DNA of 64,000 nucleotides from the NCBI GenBank assembly GCA_020632655.1, contig JACKFD010000006.1:1-64000 (forward strand). The letters run 5' to 3'. The notes beneath the pieces were generated by a model that was given only the letters and a program-made list of their open reading frames with translations, made no database searches and was not told where the DNA came from. Source of the DNA: Spirochaetaceae bacterium. Its GTDB lineage: Bacteria; Myxococcota_A; UBA9160; UBA4427. Both the position numbers and the translations under genes were made by a program. This document shows, in pieces, positions 50,839 through 59,303 of the stretch; positions within the stretch are counted from its first letter, which is position 1, and every line of letters begins with the position of its first letter.

Positions 50839-52337
50839 GAGGCCGCCCCTGCCCGGAGCGCCTCGGCGAGCGTCCGGACGCGGTCGAGCCAGCCCTCCTC
50901 GGGCAGCGCTCCGGCGTCGAGCGTCCGCGCAATCCCGGGCGCCTCCGCGCGCAGCCGCGCCGTCAGGGCCTCGACGAAGGACGGGGCGCGCTGGGGTGGC
51001 AGGCCGTCGAGCCAGCCGCCGGCGACGGCGCTGATCGCGAGCACCTGCTGAGCCCCGTCGCGGGGCGAGAGGCGCGGTTGTCGCAGCAGGGCCCGCAGCA
51101 GCCGACCGCGCGCGATCTCCTGCGCCGCCCCCTCCTCGAGCTCGAGCCCGACGCGCGAGAGCGACTCGAGCTCCTCGAAGCGCGAGTGCAGGATGCGCAG
51201 GTTGCGCGCGGCGAGGCGCATCGCGGGCGGCTGGGCAGCCCCCCCGATGCGCGACACGCTGCGGCCGATGTCGACGGCGGGACGCTCGTTGCGGGCGAAG
51301 CGGGCGGTGTCGACGTAGACCTGCCCGTCGGTGATCGAGATGACGTTGGTGGGGATGTAGGCCGCGATGTCGCTCTCGGTCGTCTCGACGAGGGGCAGCG
51401 CGGTCACGGATCCGCCGCCCGCGGCGGTCCGCCGGGCGGCGGCACGCTCGAGCAGCTCCGCGTGGATCGTGAAGACGTCGCCGGGAAAGGCCTCCCGCCC
51501 GGGCGGCCGATCGAGCAGCAGGCTGAGCTCGCGGTAGGCGTCGGCGTGCTTGGTGAGGTCGTCGTAGACGACGAGCGCATGCCCGCCCTGCTCGCGGAAC
51601 CACTCGGCGACCGAGGCGCCGGCATAGGGCGCGAGATAGCGCATGCCCGGCGGCATCGAGGCCTCGGCCGCCACGATCGCCGTATTGGCGAGGGCGCCGG
51701 CCCGCTCGAGGGTGTCGCGCAGGGCCAGTACACGCGACATCGCCTGACCGATCACGACGTACACACAAGCGACGTCACCCGGCCGCTGGGCAACGATCGC
51801 GTCCTCGGCCAGCGCCGTCTTGCCCGTGTTGCGATCGCCGATGATGAGCTCGCGCTGCCCGCGGCCGATCGGGATCGCCGCATCGACGACGAGCACGCCC
51901 GTGCGAAGCGGCTCGTCGACGGCCTTGCGCTCGAGCAGCGTCGGCGCGTCGCGGAAGAGCGGCCAGCGCGCCTGCGTCACGAGCGGCCCCGCGTGATCGA
52001 GCGGCCGCCCGAGCGGATCGAAGATCCGGCCGAGGGTCTCGGGCCCGACCGGCACCGCCGGCAGGGAGCCCGTCCCGCCGACACCCTCGCCGGCGCGCAC
52101 GGACTCCGCGGCCGAGAGCAGCAGGACGCCCGTGCTCTGCTCGCGCAGGTCGAAGACCAGACCGACCGCTCCGGAGTCGAGCTCGACGAGCTCCTCGTAG
52201 GCGACCCCGTCGAGTCCCCGGACCTCCGCGACGCCGTCCGCGGTCCGCCGCACGACCCCCCGCGGCCGGAGCGCCTGCGAGAGATCGACCCCCTGCATCG
52301 CCCGCGCCAGCAGATCCGATGCGCCCGACTCAGCCAT
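50835..52337 (-). CDS. atpA: N-ATPase subunit alpha
   Basis: 500 residues. P-loop IIGDRNTGKTALAEDAIVAQ (Gln of GDRQTGKT replaced by Asn), VYVVIGQAMSRVLALRDTLE, YDDLTKHADAYRELSLLLDR, VTALPLVETTESDIAAYIPT and VDIGRSVSRIGGAAQPPAMR. Non-catalytic nucleotide-binding subunit of the head. ATG 52337 overlaps atpF by 8 nt (ATGGCTGA). Confidence 0.95.
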   Translation of the reverse strand: MAESGASDLLARAMQGVDLSQALRPRGVVRRTADGVAEVRGLDGVAYEELVELDSGAVGLVFDLREQSTGVLLLSAAESVRAGEGVGGTGSLPAVPVGPETLGRIFDPLGRPLDHAGPLVTQARWPLFRDAPTLLERKAVDEPLRTGVLVVDAAIPIGRGQRELIIGDRNTGKTALAEDAIVAQRPGDVACVYVVIGQAMSRVLALRDTLERAGALANTAIVAAEASMPPGMRYLAPYAGASVAEWFREQGGHALVVYDDLTKHADAYRELSLLLDRPPGREAFPGDVFTIHAELLERAAARRTAAGGGSVTALPLVETTESDIAAYIPTNVISITDGQVYVDTARFARNERPAVDIGRSVSRIGGAAQPPAMRLAARNLRILHSRFEELESLSRVGLELEEGAAQEIARGRLLRALLRQPRLSPRDGAQQVLAISAVAGGWLDGLPPQRAPSFVEALTARLRAEAPGIARTLDAGALPEEGWLDRVRTLAEALRAGAAS

Positions 52338-53073
52338 CGGTCCCCGCCTCGGCCGCGACCCGCCCCGCCAGCCGCCGCTCCGCATGCGCGGCGAGGCCCA
52401 CCGCCGACGCGTCGACGAGACCCCGCGCCGTCGAGACCCGCAGGCCCGCCAGGAGCTCCGGTGCGTCACGCCACTCGATCGCCTCCGGTATGAGGCCGAC
52501 GCTCGCGGCCAGCGCCGCCCGGGCGTCGCGATCGAGCGCCCGTGCCGACTCCACGCCGACCGGTTCGAGGACGCCCGTCCCGGCCTGCGCTCGGAGCGCG
52601 GCGAGCTCGCGGCAGGCCGCGGCCAGCAGGGCCTGCTCGAGCCCGGGACCGTCGATCGTGGCGAGGATCCGCTCGACGATCTCGCGCGCGACCGAGACCG
52701 CGTCCCGCGCGAGCGAGCTCGCCTCGCTGCGTCGTCGCAGGGCGAGCTCCTGGTCGAGGCGCTCGCGCTCGCGCTGCATCTGCGCGCGCGCGTCCGCGAC
52801 GAGTGCGTCGCGCTCGCGCCCGACCTGCTCCCGCCCCCGCTGCCGCAACGACTCGAGGGAGGCCTCGAGTTCGGCCCGCTGTGCGCGCGCCTCGGCGAGA
52901 GCCGCCTCCGCCTCTTCGTGAACGCGACGGACCGCCTCGCGCTCGCCTTCGAGCTCGGCCCGGCGCCGTTCGAGCGCATCCCGGACGGGCCGGAAGAAGA
53001 GCCGCCCGAGCAACGCCGCGAGGACCAGGAAGTTCGCTGCCTCGAAGACGAAGGTGACCCAGGAAGCCGACAC
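52330..53073 (-). CDS. atpF: N-ATPase subunit b (long form with delta-like C-terminus)
   Basis: 247 residues from GTG 53073. One N-terminal membrane helix (VTFVFEAANFLVLAALLGRL), a long basic/acidic coiled coil (about 30-145: LERRRAELEGEREAVRRVHE) and a C-terminal part (DAPELLAGLRVSTARGLVDA) similar to the end of the delta subunit. N-type enzymes lack a separate delta gene, and none is present here. Spaced 8 nt after atpE. Confidence 0.9.
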   Translation of the reverse strand: MSASWVTFVFEAANFLVLAALLGRLFFRPVRDALERRRAELEGEREAVRRVHEEAEAALAEARAQRAELEASLESLRQRGREQVGRERDALVADARAQMQRERERLDQELALRRRSEASSLARDAVSVAREIVERILATIDGPGLEQALLAAACRELAALRAQAGTGVLEPVGVESARALDRDARAALAASVGLIPEAIEWRDAPELLAGLRVSTARGLVDASAVGLAAHAERRLAGRVAAEAGTDG

Positions 53074-53081
53074 GCGCGGCC

Positions 53082-53339
53082 CTACCCGCCGGCGAAGGGA
53101 TTCGCGAAGAGCAGGATCAGGGCCAGCACGAGACAGAAGATCGCGGTCGATTCGATCATGGCGAGGCTGACGAAGAGCGTGCGGGTGATCGACGCCGCCT
53201 CGTCGGGCTGCCTCGCCAACGCATCCATCGCGGCCACGCCGATCCGGCTCTCGCCGAGCGCGGCACCGACGGCCCCCGCCGCCAGCGTGATGGCCGCGGC
53301 CAGGATCGAGGCCACGGTCACCCAGTTCACCGCTTCCAT
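53082..53339 (-). CDS. atpE: N-ATPase rotor-ring subunit c
   Basis: 85 residues, two membrane helices. Helix 1: LAAGAVGAALGESRIGVAAM, with an extra Glu in ALGES. Loop ALARQPDEAA. Helix 2: LFVSLAMIESTAIFCLVLAL, with the ion-binding Glu-Ser-Thr; the Tyr of Na-type rings is Phe. Ion specificity is therefore not decided. First gene of the operon as transcribed; GGGAGGA precedes ATG 53339. The 219-nt region 53340-53558 upstream holds the operon promoter; no clear boxes found. Confidence 0.95.
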   Translation of the reverse strand: MEAVNWVTVASILAAAITLAAGAVGAALGESRIGVAAMDALARQPDEAASITRTLFVSLAMIESTAIFCLVLALILLFANPFAGG

Positions 53340-53558
53340 GCCGTCCTCCCTGCTCGTTGGCGACGCGCCGAGGGGCGTCACGCAGGCCGACTCTGCAATC
53401 CACACGCCAGGCTCGGGCGACGAGTGGAGCGCCGGGACCGCGACACGCTGGCGCAGCGAGCCTCCAGCGGAGACGTCGTGCCACGTCACGGGGTGCGGAA
53501 CCACGGACCGGTGACCCGCATGGCGCGCGCGGCGGGCCGCGACGGCCGGTCGCGGCCG

Positions 53559-55103
53559 CTAGTCGAGGTCGATGCCGTCGAGGGGATCGATCGCGATCGG
53601 ACGGTCGATCTCGCCTGCGGTCGCGCCGCCCTCGGACGTGGGCCGCGCGAGGAAGGCCTCCGCGAAGGCCTGGCTCGAGCCGGGCAGGTCGAGCGTGGCC
53701 TGCGCCGCGAGCACGAAGACCGGCCCCTCGTCCCCGCGCATGGCGACGAGCCCGCGACCGGGCAGATCGCGGCCGAGCGCGACCTCTGCGAGCGGCCGCT
53801 CGGCCCGCTCCGCCTCGACCCGGATCGCGACACGCGGCGGTGAGAGTCCGAGGCTCTCGAGCTCGGCCCCGCCGAGTCCGTCGGCGAAAACGTCGGCTGC
53901 GCGCAGACCGGCGAGGTCGCGCACGAAGTCCGAGAAGCGGTCGGGATCGAGCGCCGGGCCCCCGTCGACACGCGCCCAGCCCGTGCCGCCGAGCTCGGCC
54001 ACCACGCGCATCGGGCTCGCGTCCCCCGGCGCGGGCCCGCCCGCCGCCTCGGGATCCGCTCGCAGCTCGAGCGTCACCCGGAACGCCTCGGCGAGGTCGA
54101 AGCGGGAGACGGTCCGCTCGCGATAGGCTGCGAGCGTGCGCGGCACGTCGTCGATCCGCTCCGCCGCGACGGTCCGCAGCCGTCCTCCCGGCCCCTCTAC
54201 GAGCCGACCGTCCGCGTAGAGCCCCCCGATCGCGAGGCGCAGGGGGACCTCGCGCCCCGCGAGCCCGATCGTCACGACGATCAGCGGATCACGGATCGCC
54301 GCCCGGGCCGCAGGATCCGACGCATCGACGAAGCCCGAGGCACGCAGGAAGGCCAGGTCTGCGAGCAGGGCCTCCACCGTCTCCTCGTCGGCCGGCGCAT
54401 CGAAGGGCGCGTGGATGCGCCAGCTCGTCGTCGCACCCGCCGCGTCGTCACCCGCCGCGCGCGACGGCTCGTCCACGCGGACGAGCTCCAGGTCGACCGG
54501 GCCATCGTCGTCGGTCCACGCGACGCGCAGGCTCCGCACGTCGTCCGTGTCGAAGTCGAGGATCTGGCGCTCCCGCAGGTCCGCGAGGTCCTTGTCGAGG
54601 GCGTTCAACCGGTAGCGCTCGGCGTAGACGACCTCGTCGTCGTCGAGGCGGCTCAGATAGAGATTTCCGCCGACCGGGGTCGCGCCGCCGATCCGCAGGC
54701 CGAACATGCGTCGCGCCGCACCCGACCCGACCTGGAAGCGCACGACCCGCGCGGTATCCCCGAGACCGAAGGGATCGAGCGACGACGCGCCGTCGACGCG
54801 GCCCACACACGGCAGGTCCGCGAGGGCGAAGGCGATCGCATCGAGCGCGCGACCATCCGCTTCGTCCTCGAACGGCTCCACCATCCGCCAGCGCCCCTCG
54901 GACCGCTCGAAGCGAGCCGGCTGCCCGTCCCGCGTGACGAGGGCGACCGACGTGATCTCCTCCGCCTCGATCCCGGGATGGATCCGCTTCGCCTCGTCCC
55001 GGGCCGCCTCGCGCTCGCCCTCGCCGCCGAGCTCGTAGAAGACCACGAACGCGCCGAGCACGAGCGCTACCAGCGCGAGCAGACCCGTCGTCCGCGGACT
55101 CAT
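53559..55103 (-). CDS. DUF4340 domain protein
   Basis: 514 residues. One N-terminal membrane helix (GLLALVALVLGAFVVFYELG) then a long periplasmic beta-rich DUF4340 region: ITSVALVTRDGQPARFERSE, LDPFGLGDTARVVRFQVGSG, GGNLYLSRLDDDEVVYAERY. Such genes accompany GldG/GldF-type ABC exporters, as here: start lies 4 nt after the GldG stop. Role unknown, probably accessory. Confidence 0.85.
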   Translation of the reverse strand: MSPRTTGLLALVALVLGAFVVFYELGGEGEREAARDEAKRIHPGIEAEEITSVALVTRDGQPARFERSEGRWRMVEPFEDEADGRALDAIAFALADLPCVGRVDGASSLDPFGLGDTARVVRFQVGSGAARRMFGLRIGGATPVGGNLYLSRLDDDEVVYAERYRLNALDKDLADLRERQILDFDTDDVRSLRVAWTDDDGPVDLELVRVDEPSRAAGDDAAGATTSWRIHAPFDAPADEETVEALLADLAFLRASGFVDASDPAARAAIRDPLIVVTIGLAGREVPLRLAIGGLYADGRLVEGPGGRLRTVAAERIDDVPRTLAAYRERTVSRFDLAEAFRVTLELRADPEAAGGPAPGDASPMRVVAELGGTGWARVDGGPALDPDRFSDFVRDLAGLRAADVFADGLGGAELESLGLSPPRVAIRVEAERAERPLAEVALGRDLPGRGLVAMRGDEGPVFVLAAQATLDLPGSSQAFAEAFLARPTSEGGATAGEIDRPIAIDPLDGIDLD

Positions 55104-55107
55104 CGGC

Positions 55108-56763
55108 CTAACGCCCGCCGCCGGCGCCCGCGGCGCGCCCGACCGAGCCCTGACGCCGGGACCACCAGGTGAAGACGCCGAGCACGGCGATCGCCTCGGG
55201 CAGCACGAAGAGCGAGAGATACTGGATCAGACGGAACTGCTCCTGGGTCATCTGGAAGGTCGAGGCCCGGGAGACGTTCGGCCGGATGGCGATCTGCTCG
55301 ACGTCGCCCGCCAGCCAGTTGATCGAGTTCACGAAGAGGTCCCGATTGCGCAGCGCGTCGAGGTATTCGTTGGTCGCGAAGTCGGAGTCGCCGAACACGA
55401 CGATCCGACCCGGCGCCGCCTCGCCCGCCGAGGCCCCGTGCGGGTCCGGATGGCCCGCGTCGCTCGCGCGATGCGGGCTGCCCGCGACCGCGATGGGGAC
55501 CGGGCCGGGGAGATCCTCCGGACCGAACTCGATGCGTCCGGTCGTACGCGACGCCTCGAGGTCGCGTTCGGCCCAGGACTCGTTGCCCGTCTTCGCGAGG
55601 ATCGTGAAGTCGGCCTCGGCCGCGGGATCGAGCTCGACGCTGCGCACCATGGGGAAGATCGCGGGCTCCCGCAGCAGGGTCGTGATCGGGTGCTCGGCGT
55701 CGTACTCCGCCGCCATCGGCGTCGTCGCCTGTCCGAAGAGCGCGAGCGCGCGATCGACGATCACGTCGTCCCCGAGCCGGATCCCCCACGCCTCGAGCAG
55801 GTCGTAGAGGTTCGTCTGCGCCCGTGGATCGATCGCCACGAAGAGGGATCCGCCCCGCGCGACGTAGCGCTCGATCGCGAGGATCTCGCTCTCGAGCAGC
55901 GGGCGGGTCGGCCCCGCGACGATCAGTGCGGAGGCGTCCTCGGGCACCTCGCCCCGCGCCGCCAACAGCAGTGGCTCGACCGCGTAGGTCTCGTTCACGA
56001 GCGCGCCCGCCGCGCGGCCCCAGGTGTCGGGTCCGTTCGCCCAGTCGCCCTCGTCGCCCGGCCCCGCCACGGTCTCCCGCTCGTTGTGGCCGGTCAGGAA
56101 GTAGACCTTCTTGCCCGTGCTCTTGAGGAGCTTGCGGAGCGCGTTCGTCACGTCGGGCTCGGAGAACTCCGAGAGGGTCGTCGACTCCCCGCTCTCGAGC
56201 GCGAAGCGCACGACACCACGGGCGAGGTCCTCGCTCGTGAGGCCGAGCTCCTCGACGAGGGCGGGCTCGGCGTTCGGATCGACGAAGCGGAGCGTGACGC
56301 GGTCGCTCGCGAAGGCGTAGCGATCGAGCAGCGCCTGGATCGGCGGGGCTTCGGACTCGGAGAAGAACGCCGTGATCGAGACGTCCCGGTCGAGGCCGGC
56401 GAGCAGCTCCGTCGTCTGCTGCGAGAGGGTATGGACGCCCGCCTCCGAGACGTCGAAGCGATGGCTGTAGCGGGTCGAGAGGAAGCCGAGCAGCGAGAGG
56501 ATCAGCACGCCGAGCAGGGCGCTCGCGACAGCGCTCGTGCCGTACTTGCCGGCCCGGCGCCCGCTGCCCGAGCGCATCCGCGCGCGCAGCGTGTCGAGGC
56601 TCATGAACACGGCCGTGCCCAGCAGGGCCACGCCCACGACGAGATTGCCCGCGATCCAGAGCGGATCCGTGAAGGGCTGGAGCAGCGCGAGCAGCGCGGA
56701 GAGCAGCCCGAAGCCGATGGCGACCGCGCCGAGCGCGGCCAGGAGTGCAGCGGTCCCCGTCAT
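55108..56763 (-). CDS. GldG-like ABC-exporter auxiliary membrane protein
   Basis: 551 residues. N-terminal membrane helices (about 3-100: AIGFGLLSALLALLQPF, LVVGVALLGTAVFMSLDTL, ASALLGVLILSLLGFLSTRYS), a large periplasmic ABC_transp_aux domain (YFLTGHNERETVAGPGDEG, YVARGGSLFVAIDPRAQTNL, IVVFGDSDFATNEYLDALRN) and a C-terminal helix. Role in gliding is known for some relatives, but many non-gliding bacteria carry it. Start ATG directly follows the GldF-like stop. Confidence 0.88.
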   Translation of the reverse strand: MTGTAALLAALGAVAIGFGLLSALLALLQPFTDPLWIAGNLVVGVALLGTAVFMSLDTLRARMRSGSGRRAGKYGTSAVASALLGVLILSLLGFLSTRYSHRFDVSEAGVHTLSQQTTELLAGLDRDVSITAFFSESEAPPIQALLDRYAFASDRVTLRFVDPNAEPALVEELGLTSEDLARGVVRFALESGESTTLSEFSEPDVTNALRKLLKSTGKKVYFLTGHNERETVAGPGDEGDWANGPDTWGRAAGALVNETYAVEPLLLAARGEVPEDASALIVAGPTRPLLESEILAIERYVARGGSLFVAIDPRAQTNLYDLLEAWGIRLGDDVIVDRALALFGQATTPMAAEYDAEHPITTLLREPAIFPMVRSVELDPAAEADFTILAKTGNESWAERDLEASRTTGRIEFGPEDLPGPVPIAVAGSPHRASDAGHPDPHGASAGEAAPGRIVVFGDSDFATNEYLDALRNRDLFVNSINWLAGDVEQIAIRPNVSRASTFQMTQEQFRLIQYLSLFVLPEAIAVLGVFTWWSRRQGSVGRAAGAGGGR

Positions 56764-57564
56764 CTATCGCCACCTCGCCGATTCGATCACGGTCTTGGAC
56801 AAGAGCAGGAAGACCCCGCTCGACACGACGAAGTAGGCGAGATCCGACGTGTCGATCAGGCCCTGCAGCATGCGATCGACATGGCTGCCCGTCGCCATCC
56901 AGGCGACGACCTGCGCGATCGCCGAGTCGCGCCCGAGGCCGCTCCCGGCCATCGTGATGTCGACGATGAAAGGCAGCATCATGCCGATCACGACCAGCAG
57001 GACCAGCGTGAGCACGAAGGCGATCAGCTGGTTGCGCGTGACGGAGGAGCCGAAGACGCCGACCGCCACGTAGGTGATCGAGACCAGCAGCAGCGAGAGC
57101 AGGCCCGAGAGCGTCTTGCCGACCTCGGGCTCGCCGTAGAGGAAGAGCAGCGCCGGGAAGAAGGCGACGATCGCCGTCATCACGGCGACGAAGCCCGCGC
57201 CCGCCAGGAACTTCCCGAGCACGATGTCCCAGATCGAGAGCGGGCTCGTCAGCAGGAGCTCCTCGGTCCCGTTCGCCTTCTCGCTGGCGACGAGCCCCAT
57301 CGTCACCGCCGGCAGCAGGAAGAGCACGATCACCCACATCGAGCCGATGAAGGGCTCGATCAGCTGATCGTTCAGGTTCATCTGCTCGAGCCGGTCGAGC
57401 ATCTGGTACTGCTGGAGCTGGATCTGCTGCTCCTGGAAGCCGATCAGGCTCGCCAGGAAGAAGGTTCCTGCGATCACGCTCCACAGCGTCAGCACGACGT
57501 AGGCGACGGGCGAGACGAAGAGCGAACGCAGCTCGCGCGAGGCGATGGTCAGCGTATGCCTCAT
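56764..57564 (-). CDS. GldF-like ABC-2 permease
   Basis: 266 residues with six membrane helices. N-terminus LTIASRELRSLFVSPVAYVV, then LWSVIAGTFFLASLIGFQEQ, a Gln-rich loop, VIVLFLLPAVTMGLVASEKA, TLSGLLSLLLVSITYVAVGV and a final helix. ATGA overlap with the ATPase gene upstream. Confidence 0.92.
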   Translation of the reverse strand: MRHTLTIASRELRSLFVSPVAYVVLTLWSVIAGTFFLASLIGFQEQQIQLQQYQMLDRLEQMNLNDQLIEPFIGSMWVIVLFLLPAVTMGLVASEKANGTEELLLTSPLSIWDIVLGKFLAGAGFVAVMTAIVAFFPALLFLYGEPEVGKTLSGLLSLLLVSITYVAVGVFGSSVTRNQLIAFVLTLVLLVVIGMMLPFIVDITMAGSGLGRDSAIAQVVAWMATGSHVDRMLQGLIDTSDLAYFVVSSGVFLLLSKTVIESARWR

Positions 57565-58358
57565 GCCGAGGGACCTCCGACCGCGGCGGCGGACTCGGCC
57601 TCGTCGCGGGTCAGCACGCGGGTGAACACCTCCTCGAGCGTCGAGCCGCCGGCCACGAGCTCGGCCAGCGGCTGGTCGAGCACCTTGCGGCCCCGCGCGA
57701 TCAGGACGACGCGCTGACAGATCGCCTCGACCTCGGCCAGGATATGCGTCGACAGGATCACGGTCTGGCCACCGCTCGTTGCGAGCTCCGCCATCAGTGC
57801 GCGGATCTCGCGGATCTGGATCGGATCGAGGCCGACGGTCGGCTCGTCGAGCACGAGTACCTGGGGCTCGTGCACGATCGCCTGGGCGAGGCCGACGCGC
57901 TGGCGATAGCCCTTCGAGAGCTGGCGGATCTCGCGCCCCCGCACCTCCGAGAGGCCGCAGCGCTCGAGAGCCCGATCGACCGCCTCGCGCCGCCCGGCAC
58001 GCGGCACGTCCTTCAGCTTCGCGACGAAGTCGACGTAGGCAGCGGGCGTCATCTCCGGGTAGAGCGGCGGCGTCTCGGGCAGGTATCCGATCGCACGCCG
58101 GGCCGCGAGGGCGTCCGCGAAGATGTCGTGCCCTGCGATGCGCGCGGTACCGTCCGAGGGCGGCAGGAAGCCCGTCAGCATGCGCATCGTCGTCGTCTTG
58201 CCCGCGCCGTTCGGCCCGAGGAAGCCGACGACCTCGCCGGGCTGCACGACGAAGGAGAGGTCGCAGACGGCCTCGTGCTCGCCGTAGCGTTTCGAGAGCT
58301 TCTCGACCTCGATCGCGGGCGGGCGGCCCGCGGCGGTCGGCTTCGCGGCTTCACTCAA
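57561..58358 (-). CDS. ABC transporter ATP-binding protein (GldA-like)
   Basis: 265 residues. Walker A VVGFLGPNGAGKTTTMRM, Q-loop GYLPETPPLYPEMT, signature QLSKGYRQRVGLAQAI, Walker B VLVLDEPTVGLDP. TTG 58358 is preferred (GAGGAG upstream); the frame can extend to 58421 but the extra residues are basic and not family-like. Probably drives the GldF-like permease. Possibly controlled by the TetR gene 90 nt upstream. Confidence 0.94.
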   Translation of the reverse strand: MSEAAKPTAAGRPPAIEVEKLSKRYGEHEAVCDLSFVVQPGEVVGFLGPNGAGKTTTMRMLTGFLPPSDGTARIAGHDIFADALAARRAIGYLPETPPLYPEMTPAAYVDFVAKLKDVPRAGRREAVDRALERCGLSEVRGREIRQLSKGYRQRVGLAQAIVHEPQVLVLDEPTVGLDPIQIREIRALMAELATSGGQTVILSTHILAEVEAICQRVVLIARGRKVLDQPLAELVAGGSTLEEVFTRVLTRDEAESAAAVGGPSA

Positions 58359-58448
58359 CGATGTCCACTCCTCACGACGCCTCGCGGGCGTCCGACTGAT
58401 CTTCGACCCGCGGCGCGACACGCGCGCACGAGGCCACCGCGACGGCCC

Positions 58449-59132
58449 TCAGGCGCCGCCGGCCCCGAGCACCGGCCCGGCCTCGTCGCCCGCGCCCGCT
58501 CGGTCACCGCGCTCGCCCATCCCGTTCAGGAAGAGATCGACCACCGTCCGCGCCAGCCGGACGTAGGTCGCGGCGTCCTCGCCCGCCGGCCGGCCGATCT
58601 CGAAGACCCGGGCCGTCACGATCGTGTCGAGGCTGCCGATGAACACGGTCGCCGCGATCTCCGCGTCGAGCTCGGCACGCAGCTCGCCCCGCGCCTGGGC
58701 CTCCTGCAGGATGCGCGTGATCAGGTCGTAGAGCTCCGAGACGACCTGCATGCGGCCCTTCCCGGCGAAGCGCTCGCTGCGCTGGATCTCGAAGACCAGG
58801 ACCTTCGTCCACTCCGGCCTCTGACGATAGGCGGAGAGGATGACCGCTGCGATCGAGAGCAGCTTCTGCTCGACGTGCCGCGGATCGTCGGCGATCACAC
58901 GCACCGTGTCGAGGAAGAGACGCCATCGCTCGAGCAGGATCGAGTCGAGGATCTCCTCCTTGTTCTTGAAGTAGTGGTAGACGAGGCCGTAGGCGATCTC
59001 CGCCTCGCGGGCGATGTCCGAGATGCGCGTGCCGTGGAAGCCCTTGTCGGCGAAGACGCGGATCGCGGCGTCCAGGATCGATTCGCGTTTGTCCGCACCC
59101 TGTCGGGGCCGGGTCGGCGTGGCTTCGGGCAT
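58449..59132 (-). CDS. TetR family regulator
   Basis: 227 residues. HTH at about 18-64: ESILDAAIRVFADKGFHGTR, ISDIAREAEIAYGLVYHYFK. The C-terminal ligand/dimer part contains RRLFLDTVRVIADDP-type helices and an Ala/Gly tail. Situated upstream of the ABC cluster on the same strand, it may autoregulate and control that cluster. Effector unknown. Confidence 0.92.
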   Translation of the reverse strand: MPEATPTRPRQGADKRESILDAAIRVFADKGFHGTRISDIAREAEIAYGLVYHYFKNKEEILDSILLERWRLFLDTVRVIADDPRHVEQKLLSIAAVILSAYRQRPEWTKVLVFEIQRSERFAGKGRMQVVSELYDLITRILQEAQARGELRAELDAEIAATVFIGSLDTIVTARVFEIGRPAGEDAATYVRLARTVVDLFLNGMGERGDRAGAGDEAGPVLGAGGA

Positions 59133-59303
59133 CGGTCTCTCGGCTCGCACGGTTCGCCAGGGGGGCCTGCGACCCAGGCAGGCACGCGGGACCGGCGAAG
59201 GCCCCCACCCGACGGCCGCGGCGCGGCGAATTCTACGAATCACGACCTGGGATGCCAATGCCTCGCATGCGCATGGTCGAAGCACCCGCGACGGGCGGCC
59301 GCG

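Noticed and set aside
50005..51768. Long frame joining atpG with antisense-like sequence of atpA
   Set aside because: The atpA gene covers 50835-52337 in another frame with all motifs; atpG begins at GTG 50838.
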